Shown: piece after piece, positions 1-7,959 of the stretch
How positions within the stretch are numbered: position 1 is the first letter of the stretch
Layout: the number at the start of each line of letters is the position of its first letter
From: Aureococcus anophagefferens
Taxonomy: Eukaryota > Sar > Pelagophyceae > Pelagomonadales > Pelagomonadaceae
DNA length: 64,000 nucleotides
NCBI RefSeq assembly: GCF_000186865.1
Contig: NW_008705566.1
Coordinates: 1,543,699-1,607,698 of the forward strand
Direction of reading: 5' to 3'
Notes under the pieces: model-generated
The model's database searches: none
What the model was told of the DNA's origin: nothing
Seen by the model: the letters and a program-made list of their open reading frames with translations, nothing else
Position numbers and translations under genes: made by a program

Positions 1-760
1 CGCCGCGGACCCGCCGCCGGCGGGCCACGAGGTGGGAGGCCGGCTTGCATGCGCTTGGCGTGCACCGAGGACTCGAAGACGTAGCGGAGCGGGTCCCGGC
101 GCGCCGGCCGCCGGCCGCGCCGCGCAAGAGCGAGTCGCTCTTCGCCGTGGTCGAGGTGCCCGACGCGGACCACGCCGCCGGCGGGCCGCGAGGTCGGAGG
201 CCGGGCTTGCATGCGCTTGACGTGCACCGAGGACTCGAAGACGTAGCGGAGCGGGTCCCGGCGCGCCGGCCGCCGGCCGCGCCGCGCAAGAGCGAGTCGC
301 TCTTCGCCGTCGTCGAGGTGCCCGACGCGGACCACGCCGCCGGCGGGCCGCGAGGTCGGAGGCCGGGCTTCCATGCGCTTGGCGTGCACCGAGGACTCGA
401 AGACGTAGCGGAGCGGGTCCCGGCGCGCCGGCCGCCGGCCGCGCCGCGCAAGAGCGAGTCGCTCTTCGCCGTGGTCGAGGTGCCCGACGCGGACCACGCC
501 GCCGGCGGGCCGCGAGGTCGGAGGCCGGGCTTGCATGCGCTTGACGTGCACCGAGGACTCGAAGACGTAGCGGAGCGGGTCCCGGCGCGCCGGCCGCCGG
601 CCGCGCCGCGCAAGAGCGAGTCGCTCTTCGCCGTCGTCGAGGTGCCCGACGCGGATCACGCCGCCGGCGGGCCGCGAGGTCGGAGGCCGGGCTTCCATGC
701 GCTTGGCGTGCACCGAGGACTCGAAGACGTAGCGGAGCGGGTCCCGGTCGCGCCTCGGCG
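1..760. repeat. 162-bp tandem repeat, about five copies, with a 324-bp higher-order period
   Basis: The unit recurs with the same landmark (atgcgctt) at 49, 211, 373, 535 and 697, an exact 162-bp period. Variant bases alternate: copies at 211 and 535 read ttgacg after the landmark, and copies at 373 and 697 read ttggcg and are preceded by cc instead of gc. The array is therefore built of 324-bp dimers. 162 is a multiple of three, so each unit encodes 54 residues. Copies are almost identical, which suggests recent expansion or homogenisation. The leftmost copy lacks one base near 42-45. The array continues to, and probably beyond, the left edge. Confidence 0.95.
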
Positions 761-846
761 CTTGGATACCCGAGGTCAACGACTCGACGTCATCAACGTC
801 GCGCTCAGGGACCACGCCGCCGCCGGGCCACGAGGTGGGAGGCCGT
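45..846 (-). CDS. Possible repeat protein with 54-residue repeats (partial)
   Basis: The minus strand is open through the array with a repeat containing LRYVFESSVH, KRM, ARPPTSRPAGGV and VRVGHLD. At its right end is a diverged, non-repeat version (VPERDVDDVESLTSGIQAP) that reads like natural protein. The plus strand is also open (45-881), but its third codon positions are somewhat poorer in G/C, so I favour minus. The missing base near 42-45 shifts the frame in the leftmost copy. The 5' end is lost in G-homopolymer sequence. I recognise no family. It may be a repeat gene fragment or a chance open frame imposed by a 162-bp unit. Confidence 0.3.
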
Positions 847-880
847 GTGTTGGTGGGGGAGCGGGGGAGGGGGGCGGGTG

Positions 881-1264
881 AGGGGGGGGGGGGGGTCACA
901 CGGGGCGGGCGTGGAAGATCGAAACGACGAACTCGATCCAGTTTTCGTTTCCACGTTTTCGCTCGTCGTTTTCGAACGTTTTTTACCAAGTACATGGCTC
1001 GCGCGGCGAGGGGAAGGGGGGGGGGGGGGGGGGGGAGCCAATCGGGGGATATTTGGACGCGGGAGGAGACGATTGCGTCTGCTTTGAAATTTTCGAGCCC
1101 CTCCGCGTCGAGATATACGTGCAACGTCGCGCCCTGGATGCCCTAGTGAACTAGCCTAGGCGTCTCCGAGCCTGGGGCTGTCGACGCCCAGGGACGCGGG
1201 CCGCGGGAGGTTGTGGCTCTGGATCCGTCGGCCCGGGAGCCCGCGATCGCGCGGGCGTAGTACG
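881..1264. other. Gene-free stretch with long G homopolymers
   Basis: Two long G runs lie near 877-891 and 1016-1034, with other G-rich simple sequence between. Short frames here are products of the homopolymers. The runs are also places where assembly length is unreliable. Any 5' end of the repeat gene to the left would have to cross them. No other feature is visible. Confidence 0.6.
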
Positions 1265-1513
1265 CTAGGTTACGGGGCGCCGCGGCGCCGGCCTGGGCGT
1301 GACGCGGAACAGGGGCGGTCGCCGCCGCGTCCCATTGAGGATTTCGCGGAGCTGCTCGTCGACGTTCGCGTCGATGAGCGCCTCGTAGCCGAGCGCGTCC
1401 TCGCAGCCGGGTCCCGCGGGCGTGCAGTGGAGCACCTCGTTGCGCGGGAGGCCGAGCGTGACGGCGACGCGGCCGGCCTTGCGGTTCGACGAGCACTTGG
1501 CCGCGCACCGCAC
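1265..1513 (-). CDS. Hypothetical small protein or terminal exon
   Basis: An 82-codon frame with good G/C third positions reads like real protein: CAAKCSSNRK near the start, LGLPRNEVLHC, then DALGYEALIDANVDEQL. A stop lies just upstream in frame with no convincing ATG. An AG that could be a splice acceptor (ggcag) lies at the same point. A hydrophobic, ATG-started stretch in another minus frame just upstream (AAMLAVVMASC) could be a signal peptide on an earlier exon. If so it would overlap the start of the divergent hydrolase at 1561. No family recognised. Confidence 0.35.
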   Translation of the reverse strand: MRCAAKCSSNRKAGRVAVTLGLPRNEVLHCTPAGPGCEDALGYEALIDANVDEQLREILNGTRRRPPLFRVTPRPAPRRPVT

Positions 1514-1560
1514 GAGCGGCGGCGGACTGCCTCAGGCAACTCGCCATCACGACTGCGAGC

Positions 1561-2745
1561 ATGGCCGCAAAGAAGTCCGCAAAAGCTGCAAAAACGCCGC
1601 CGGCAGCAGCCACGAAAGATCAAGCAAAGAAACCGGAAAAAAAGCCGGCGCGCTGCGGCGCCATCGCAGCCGCGCTCCTCGCCGCGCTCGTGGGCTTCGC
1701 GCTCGCCGACGCCGGCGTGACGACCAGACCCATCGTCGCGTCGCAGCGCGACCGCCGCTTCCTGAGCGAACGCATCAACGCGACGCTCGAGCACGCGACG
1801 GTGCGGGAAGCGGTCTTCGAGTCGCAGGGCGTTCGCTGCCACGCGTGGGTCTTCGCGCCGACGTCCCGGGGGCCCGGCCCGGTGCCAGTCGTCGTCATGG
1901 GCCACGGCTTCGCGGGCCAGAAGGACCAGGGCCTCGCGCGCTACGCCGACGCGTTCGCCGCGGCGGGTTTGGCGTCGTTCGCGATCGACTACCGGACCTT
2001 CGGGGGCAGCGGCGGCGAGCCGCGGCACGTCGTCGACCCGCCGGCGCACGCCCAGGACTTCGTCGCCGCCGCGCTCCACGTCTTGGGTGGCGCGGACCCC
2101 GCGCTGCGGGCCGCGGGCGTCACGAAGCGGTCGAAGCTCGGCATCTGGGGCTCGTCGATGGGCGGCGGCCACGCGATCGTCGCCGCGGCGGCGCTCGGCG
2201 ACCTCGTCGGCGCCGTCGTGTCGCAGATGCCCATGCTCGACGGGTTCGCCAACTCGAAGTTCAACATCGCCACGAAGGGCGTCGCGCCGTCGCTGCGCCT
2301 CGGCCTCGCCGCGCTCCACGACATGGCGCGCGCGTCTTTCGGTTTCGCGCCCGCGCGCGTGCCCGCGTACGCGCCCCTGGGCGCCCTCGGCGTCATGAAC
2401 CTCCCGGACGACGAGCTCGCGTCGTGGATCTCGAAGCACCCGGCGGACCGGCGCTATCTCGGGGACTGGCGGAACGAGGTCTGCGCGCGGACGCTCCTCG
2501 CCGTCAAGGACTACCGGCCGCTGCTGCTCGTGCCCGGCGTGTCCGCGCCGATCCTGTTCATCCGCCCGGGCAACGACATCGTGCTCCCCAACGACGTCGT
2601 CCTCGAGGCGGCGGCGCTCGCGCGGCACCCGAATTCGACGCTGTACCAGATGGCGCCCGACGTCGGCCACTTCCACCTCTACCGCGAGGCGTTCCCCGAG
2701 GCGTCGCGGGTCCAGGCGGCCTTCCTCGTAGGCGCGCTCTCCTAA
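1561..2745 (+). CDS. Alpha/beta hydrolase, membrane-anchored
   Basis: The 394-residue product has a Lys/Ala-rich N-terminus, one hydrophobic segment (about 33-52), then an alpha/beta-hydrolase fold. Visible motifs are the oxyanion-type MGHGF, the nucleophile elbow GSSMGG with Ser199 as likely nucleophile, an acidic residue in PGNDIV and His in DVGHFH, completing a Ser-Asp-His triad. The layout resembles dienelactone-hydrolase or BAAT-type esterases and peptidases. The substrate cannot be told. The N-terminus suggests a signal anchor, with the catalytic domain in the secretory lumen or outside. The ATG at 1561 is the first in frame. The MCTS1 homologue is convergent, with stops 28 bp apart. 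Confidence 0.85.
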   Translation: MAAKKSAKAAKTPPAAATKDQAKKPEKKPARCGAIAAALLAALVGFALADAGVTTRPIVASQRDRRFLSERINATLEHATVREAVFESQGVRCHAWVFAPTSRGPGPVPVVVMGHGFAGQKDQGLARYADAFAAAGLASFAIDYRTFGGSGGEPRHVVDPPAHAQDFVAAALHVLGGADPALRAAGVTKRSKLGIWGSSMGGGHAIVAAAALGDLVGAVVSQMPMLDGFANSKFNIATKGVAPSLRLGLAALHDMARASFGFAPARVPAYAPLGALGVMNLPDDELASWISKHPADRRYLGDWRNEVCARTLLAVKDYRPLLLVPGVSAPILFIRPGNDIVLPNDVVLEAAALARHPNSTLYQMAPDVGHFHLYREAFPEASRVQAAFLVGALS

Positions 2746-2772
2746 ATTTTACTACAGTGTGAACGCGCCCCC

Positions 2773-3333
2773 TTAGTCGAGCTGGCCGTTCTTGAGCTGC
2801 CAGAGGCCGTCGTTGAGGAAGTGGAGGTTGTCGACGCAGATGCCCTTGTTCTTCTCGAGGATGTCGCCCTTGGTCATCTTCACCTGGCCGATGGCCATCG
2901 CGTGCTTCTTGCCGAACGCGCCGACGACGACGGGCGCGTCGACGGGCAGGTCCGCGGGCATGTCGCCGTCGTCGTGCGTGAAGCCCGGGCACATGACGTT
3001 CGAGCCGCCGAGGACGAAGCGGATGGCGCCGGCGTCCGTGCGCCAGACGTGGTCCTCGAAGACGGACGCGCGCCGGTGCACGAGCCGGAGCGTCGGGAAC
3101 CACGGACCGTCGCGCTGCTGGAAGAAGATGGGCTCGTTTTTGACGACGAGGAGCTGGATGTGGTTCGTGCACTTGGCCAGCACGAGCGACTCCTTCTTCG
3201 GGAGCAGCTCGTCGATGACGTCCTCGATCTTCGGGTACTGGTCGCAGATGGCCGTCCGGATGGCGCGCCCGACGCTCGACTTCACCTGGCTCTGCGAGCT
3301 CACGCACTCCTCCTGGGTGAAGCGCTTGAACAT
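2773..3333 (-). CDS. MCTS1: MCTS1/Tma20 homologue, PUA-domain translation factor
   Basis: The 186-residue product matches the MCT-1 family in length and order: N-terminal MFKRF, PKKESLVLAKC, the stretch FFQQRDGPWFPTLRLVH, then a PUA domain from about 92 (GAIRFVLGGSNVMCPG) ending LHFLNDGLWQLKN. Family members pair with DENR or Tma22 and act on 40S ribosomes in re-initiation and recycling of tRNA and mRNA after termination, in the cytosol. It appears to be a complete single exon. The ATG at 3333 corresponds to the conserved family start. Confidence 0.95.
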   Translation of the reverse strand: MFKRFTQEECVSSQSQVKSSVGRAIRTAICDQYPKIEDVIDELLPKKESLVLAKCTNHIQLLVVKNEPIFFQQRDGPWFPTLRLVHRRASVFEDHVWRTDAGAIRFVLGGSNVMCPGFTHDDGDMPADLPVDAPVVVGAFGKKHAMAIGQVKMTKGDILEKNKGICVDNLHFLNDGLWQLKNGQLD

Positions 3334-3515
3334 AGTGGTGCGCGCGACGGCGTCGGAGACCGGCTGGGCGAGGCGCGTCGCGGCGGGAGGTCGCGCGCAG
3401 GAGCCGGCCGGAGAGCGAGGCTTGGCTGCAAGTGGTCGTTGAAGCGGTGTTGCCGTCGGCGTCGCGATCGACCTGCCGCAGCCACCACTAACACCACAAG
3501 CTCCAAATAACGTTC

Positions 3516-4898
3516 CTAGATGTTATCGGCGAGGTTCTCGTCGCAGGCGAGCTGGTTTTCGAGGAGCGCGGCGTAGGCGTCGAGGGTCAGGGGCTCCTCG
3601 TCGTCGTCGTCGTCGCGCGCGGTCGCCGGGTCGAGGAGCGGCTCGAGCATGGACGCCGCGAGGCGCGCGACGAGCTCGAGGTGGTCGAGGACCTTGAGCT
3701 CGCCCGCCCGGACGACGCGCGCGAAGGCCGCGCGCGCGTCCTGCGCCTCCGGCCGCGGGCCGTAGCGGCCGCGCGCCGCGACGACGGCCTCGAGGAACGC
3801 CTCCAGCGCGCGCGCCTCGTTCGCCGCGGACCGCGGCGTCCGCGCGAGCGTCGCGGCGTCGGCGCCGGCGTCGCGCCGGCGCCAGCGCGCCAGGTCCGCG
3901 GCGTCGGCGCTCGCCACGCGGAAGAGCGAGAGCGCCGTCGCGGCCGCCGCGCCGTCGCCGACGCCGAGGCCGCAGCGGACGACGCGGCGCCGCTTCGACC
4001 GGTGCGCGTCTCGCCGCTCCAGGCCCGCGACGAGGCCTCGCCGGTCCCGGGGGAAGGGCACGCGGAGCCGCACCTCGGCCGACGCGGACGTCTCGCCGCA
4101 GAAGCCGTAGGAGAGGAGCGCGTGCGCGGGCGCGCGTCCCGAAAAGTACTCGATCGTCGCCTCGGCGCCCCGCGTCGCGCGTCCCGTCGTCGACACGGAA
4201 AAGGCGCCGCCGGCGACGGCCCAGGCGCAGGGCGCCGCGGGCGCGTCGGTCGCCGGCGCCGCGTGGTTGAGCATGTCTACCAACGGCACCAGGAGCACGA
4301 CGCTCTCGGGCTCGTCGACGGCGAGCGCGCCGTAGGCCGCGCCGAAGGCCGACGCCGGCGCCCGAAACGTCCGCGACAGGACGCAGGCGACGGCCCAGGC
4401 GAAGGTCTTTGGAGAGACGCGGGCCGCCCAGCCGCCGTCGCAGCGCGCGAGGTCCGCGTACCAGCGCGCGGCGGAGCGGCGCTGCGCGTCGACGTGGCCG
4501 AGGCACGGCGACCCGCGCAGCGCGGTCCGCAGCGCGCCGTTGTCCCAGAAGAGGGGCAGGTGGCCGAGCGCGTCGCGGCTCGGCAGCGACGCGAGGAACG
4601 GCGCGAAGGCCGACGCGCCCTTGGCGCGCTCCTCGCAGAGCCAGACCGCCGCGAGCGCCACGGGGCTCGCCGTCGCGCCGGACGCGGCGCAGGCCGCGAG
4701 CCACGCGCGCCCGGCGGGCGTCGCGGCGCCGCGGACGCTGCCGCCGCAGGACGCCAGCGGCACGGAGAGGAGCGTCGTGTGCGCGGCGACGTCGCGTGCG
4801 AGGACGAGCCCGCGCTCGCCGTCGCCGAGCGACGCGATCGTGACGCCGTCGACGACGCCGCCGCGGCGCTGCACCCAGCGCTCGAGAGCGTGTTCCAT
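3516..4898 (-). CDS. SET-domain protein lysine methyltransferase (SETD3/LSMT-like)
   Basis: The first convincing ATG (4898) gives 460 residues; the open frame upstream lacks coding character. Family signs are GERGLVLARDV near the start, a split SET domain with LVPLVDMLNHA at about 210 and YFSGRAPAHALLSYGF just after. The C-terminal half is compatible with a Rubisco-LSMT substrate-binding domain. Such enzymes transfer methyl groups from SAM to lysine or histidine of non-histone proteins. The substrate is unknown, and no clear transit peptide is seen. The C-terminus has an acidic DDDDDEE run. It is divergent to the WW gene across a 233-bp promoter that holds a duplication. Confidence 0.85.
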   Translation of the reverse strand: MEHALERWVQRRGGVVDGVTIASLGDGERGLVLARDVAAHTTLLSVPLASCGGSVRGAATPAGRAWLAACAASGATASPVALAAVWLCEERAKGASAFAPFLASLPSRDALGHLPLFWDNGALRTALRGSPCLGHVDAQRRSAARWYADLARCDGGWAARVSPKTFAWAVACVLSRTFRAPASAFGAAYGALAVDEPESVVLLVPLVDMLNHAAPATDAPAAPCAWAVAGGAFSVSTTGRATRGAEATIEYFSGRAPAHALLSYGFCGETSASAEVRLRVPFPRDRRGLVAGLERRDAHRSKRRRVVRCGLGVGDGAAAATALSLFRVASADAADLARWRRRDAGADAATLARTPRSAANEARALEAFLEAVVAARGRYGPRPEAQDARAAFARVVRAGELKVLDHLELVARLAASMLEPLLDPATARDDDDDEEPLTLDAYAALLENQLACDENLADNI

Positions 4899-5017
4899 CG
4901 CTGGCAGCGTGTGCTGCACAGCGCGGCGGGGGACGCCTCGCGCCCCAACTCGACGCTGCTTTGCAAAGTTGTGAACATCAATATGACGAGCTTGAAGTGG
5001 TGCAATTGCAAATAGCA

Positions 5018-5132
5018 AACGATGGGCGCGACGCGCGCGGGCAGCCCGCAGGAATAACAAACAAGCGACAACATAGCCAACGATGGGCGCGACGCGCGCG
5101 GGCCGCCCGCAGGAATAACAAACACGCGACAA
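5018..5132. repeat. Direct duplication of 54 bp in a divergent promoter
   Basis: Copies at 5018-5071 and 5079-5132 differ at two positions by eye and share aacgatgggcgcgacgcg and aggaataacaaaca. The second copy abuts the ATG of the WW gene at 5132. The first copy has the same sequence but no ATG at that point. The region lies between the divergent SET (minus) and WW (plus) starts, so it is probably promoter or 5' UTR. Confidence 0.85.
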
Positions 5133-6343
5133 TGACCTGGCACAAGGAGTACGACGAAACGTACCAGACGCACTACTACTACAACGACGAGACCGGCGAG
5201 AGCCGCTGGGACGCGCCGGCGGACGACGACGCCGACGCCGAGGGCCTCGTCGCGCCGGCCGACGACGACGCCGCGACGCGCGTGCGCCGCCGCGGCTCCT
5301 GCGACGACGACGACGCGAGCGACGGCGACGCGTCCGATGCGTCCGACGACGGCGACGAGCTCCTCGCGGAGAGCCGCGCGTCCGCGGCGGGCGACCGCGT
5401 CTACGCGGAGACGGAGGCGACGATGAAAGCGTCGCGCGCCGGCGCCCGCACAACGCGTCTCCTGTCGACCGACGGCCGCAGGTACACGTGCATCTTCTAC
5501 TTCCACGCCTGCCTCTGCGAGGGCCCCTTCGCCGCGCTCGAGGCCGCGGGCCGCGCGGTCTGCTACGCCGCCGCCGCGCGTCCACCCGCGTCTTCCTGTT
5601 TTTTTTCCCGGGAAAAAAAAACCGCCGCCGTACTAGGGCGTCCTGCTGCTCCCGTTCGCCTGCCGGCGCGCGCGGCGGAGGCAGGCCGGGCGCTACCTCC
5701 GCGAGGCCGCGCTCTTCGCGGCCGCGGCGGCGTCGGCCGCGGTGCCCGGCTGCGTCGCGCGCTTCGCGTACGGTGGCTTCGACGCGGACGCGGACGCCTG
5801 GGACCTGCGGCCGCTGCCGACGTGCCTCGGCTACGTCGACGCCAGGGCAGCAAAAGAGAGCGAAATTCCAAACTTCAAAGCTTCATATCTCGGCCGTTTT
5901 CCACTCGTTTTGGCTGATTTTTGGACGAGCGATCATCTCTCGGAGCGGTCTCGAAGCATGGATGCTTTTTTCGGAACGCGCGCGCGCGAAACACTCACGT
6001 TACAGCGATGTTGAATCACTCTTTTGCTGCCCAGGTCGACGCGCGGCGCCTCTTCGTCGTGACCTGCGGCCAGGGCTCGGGCGCGAAGAACGCCGTGTTC
6101 TCGCGGCGCGACCGCTCGGACGACAGCTGCCCGGGGACCGTCGCGCACCCGCCCTACTGGGTCCTCGGCGCGGCGCGCGACGGGTGCTGGGCCTGCCTCC
6201 GCGGCGCGGCGGCCGCGGGCGCGACCGCGGCGCGGGCCGCGGCGGACGCGCTCGTCGAGTTCGCGGCGCGGCCGGCGAACCCGCCGCGCGCGTTCCCCGC
6301 GCGCTTCGCGGAGGAGCCGCCGGGGGACGTGGAGCTCGTGTAA
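5132..6343 (+). CDS. WW-domain membrane protein, three exons, one intron an introner
   Basis: Proposed exons are 5132-5575, 5637-5834 and 6035-6343, giving 316 residues. The N-terminus is a WW domain (Trp3, YYYN, Trp and Pro in SRWDAP), which binds proline-rich ligands. An acidic linker follows, then two or three hydrophobic Cys-containing segments (CIFYFHACLC, VLLLPFAC, LFAAAAASAAVPGC) and a Cys-containing tail. Intron 1 (61 bp) is inferred as GC-AG because the frame changes at a stop and gtactag acceptor at 5636; its donor is the less certain part. Intron 2 is exactly introner copy 1 plus one target-site copy, GT-AG. All exon joins keep frame. The function is unknown. Confidence 0.7.
5843..6034 (+). 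mobile_element. Introner copy 1 (hAT-like MITE acting as an intron)
   Basis: The 192-bp element has terminal inverted repeats CAGGGCAGCAAAAGAG (5843-5858) and CTCTTTTGCTGCCCAG (6019-6034), 15 of 16 positions complementary. Perfect 8-bp target-site duplications GTCGACGC flank it at 5835-5842 and 6035-6042. Splicing from the GT at 5835 to the AG at 6034 removes the element and one duplicate, restoring Gly-Tyr-Val-Asp-Ala. The body is visibly less GC-rich than the host exon. It aligns without gaps to the element at 34930, with about 24 mismatches by hand count. It has no coding capacity, so it would be non-autonomous. Confidence 0.93.
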
Positions 6344-6493
6344 TACGCGTCCGACGCGTACGAGTCCCGGCGGCGCCGGCGCTGCGCGAGCCAGGTGGAA
6401 GCTCGATGCACCGGCTCGGAGCTCGCTTTCTTGAAGCTCGCGCGCCTCGCCGCCTTGCCTTGCCGTCGCCGCGCTGACGACGTTGCGCCCACC

Positions 6494-7516
6494 ATGCCCC
6501 GCCAGCTGCGCGCCGCGGCGCTGCTCTGCGCCCTCGCGACGACCTCGTCGAAGAGCGTGAGCAACCAGCGGCGGGGCCACGACGCCTTCTGGATCATGGA
6601 CCCGAGCGACCAGCTGTGCCTGACGACCTACGGCACTTTGGGCCCCTGCGACGGCGACGCCATGTGGGTCTACGTGCCGCGGAGCGGCAAGGACAAGTGG
6701 AGCCTCGCGAGCGTGCTGGCGCCCGTGGCCAAGACCATGTGCCTCATGCGGCACAAGTACGCGCTCAAGGGCGGGTCGTGCGGGTCCGGGTCCGCGCAGA
6801 AGTGGGAGGTCGTGCGCGACAGCTCCCAGTTCGCCATCACCGAGGACCGCCAGAAGCACTGCGTCGTGCGCGACAGCGCCCTCTGGAGCCACCGGGCCCA
6901 GCTCCAGCGGGCCATGCGCGAGGGCAAGAGCCTGTCGCGCGGCCACGACGCGGACGTGCTCGGCCGCCGCGTGCCCAAGCACGTCGCCCACAACACCGTG
7001 TCCATCCAGAAGTGCTCGAAAGGCCACACGTCCTTCGAGCTCCACACGTCCAACGTCCACGAGCACGGCTTCATGCTCGCGTCGGCCGACACGCAGTGCT
7101 TCGACGGCGCGCGGTTCCGGCCGTGCTCCGACGCGGACGCGCACCTGCGCTGGGGCTTCGGCATCACCTTCGACTGGCTCACGGGCGCGCCCAAGACCCA
7201 GCTCTACAAGTTCTACAACTCGACGGCCTGCCTCACGGACGACCGCCGCGGCGGCGCGACGCTCGGCCCCTGCGACAACGCGAACGCGCGCGGCTGGGGG
7301 CTCCGCGCGGGGCGCCTCAGCCGCAACGGCGACGGCGTCAAGACGGGCGTCTGCCTCCAGCGCACCCTCGACGGCGGCGCCTCCATCGCCAAGTGCAAGG
7401 AGAACATGTTCGAGCACCTCACGCTCACGCTCGACTCCGACGGCTCCGACATCCTCCAGGCGGCGCTGGACAAGGTCGCCGACATGGACAAGGCCGCGGC
7501 GGCCAAGGCGCTCTAG
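6494..7516 (+). CDS. Secreted Cys-rich protein with ricin-B-like repeats
   Basis: The ATG at 6494 sits in a good context (accATGcc) and is followed by a signal peptide (LRAAALLCALATTSS), giving 340 residues. Several segments resemble QxW/beta-trefoil lectin repeats: CLTTYGTLGPCDGDAMWVY, CLTDDRRGGATLGPCD and CLQRTLDGGASIAKC, each with a paired cysteine. The protein is likely secreted or lumenal and may bind carbohydrate, but the repeats are diverged. The C-terminus is a short Ala/Lys-rich helix without an obvious anchor. No catalytic domain is seen. Confidence 0.75.
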   Translation: MPRQLRAAALLCALATTSSKSVSNQRRGHDAFWIMDPSDQLCLTTYGTLGPCDGDAMWVYVPRSGKDKWSLASVLAPVAKTMCLMRHKYALKGGSCGSGSAQKWEVVRDSSQFAITEDRQKHCVVRDSALWSHRAQLQRAMREGKSLSRGHDADVLGRRVPKHVAHNTVSIQKCSKGHTSFELHTSNVHEHGFMLASADTQCFDGARFRPCSDADAHLRWGFGITFDWLTGAPKTQLYKFYNSTACLTDDRRGGATLGPCDNANARGWGLRAGRLSRNGDGVKTGVCLQRTLDGGASIAKCKENMFEHLTLTLDSDGSDILQAALDKVADMDKAAAAKAL

Positions 7517-7959
7517 GGCGAAGCGCCATCCCTAAGACCACGAAGCACGTCGTCGTTTCCGGGCCGCGGCGCGCGCTCCCGCGCCGCGGCGACGCGGTTT
7601 TTTGGGGGGGAAGCGGTACGATCTGTGTTTTTCGGCGCGACGTGGGGGCTGAAGAAGGGTGGAACGGACGTTCTGGGTGGCGCCTTGGAGTCAAGTTGGA
7701 CGGGCAGGCGGGCTTCAACAAACTGATCTCTAAGTTGCTGTTCTCGCGAAAGCGGATCCTCGAAGAAGCACAGTCTGCTACTCGTGCTCGTTGCCCGCGG
7801 CCGGCGTCCCGCGCGCGCACGAGAGCTGGATGCAAACAGCAGTTCGCGGGGACGCCGCGCGCACGAGAGTTGGATGCAAACAGCAGCCGCGTAGGTATGC
7901 TCTCCTGCTGCGCCGCCCCAGGACAAGTTCTCGAAACGAAAAAAGACGAAGAAAGCAAG
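7517..7959 (+). promoter_or_regulatory. Intergenic stretch: hairpin, then duplicated upstream element
   Basis: Just past the upstream stop lies a perfect 10-bp inverted repeat (7564-7573 with 7580-7589, loop of six) followed by a T run, perhaps a 3'-end structure. Nearer the next gene, a 31-bp sequence containing tggatgcaaacagcag occurs at 7812-7842 and 7856-7886 with one mismatch. Both copies contain ATG upstream of the true start, so they could act as upstream ORFs if transcribed. No gene is seen. Confidence 0.5.

Noticed and set aside
1..760. CRISPR array
   Set aside because: The 162-bp units are contiguous with no short direct repeats or unique spacers, and the surrounding genes are eukaryotic.
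5570..5640. GT donor at 5580 for WW intron 1
   Set aside because: It leaves the reading frame out of phase with the gtactag acceptor at 5636. The GC donor at 5576 restores phase, though no RNA evidence is available.
7564..7600. Bacterial rho-independent terminator
   Set aside because: The hairpin plus T run looks like one, but all neighbours are eukaryotic nuclear genes. It is at most an RNA 3'-end structure.
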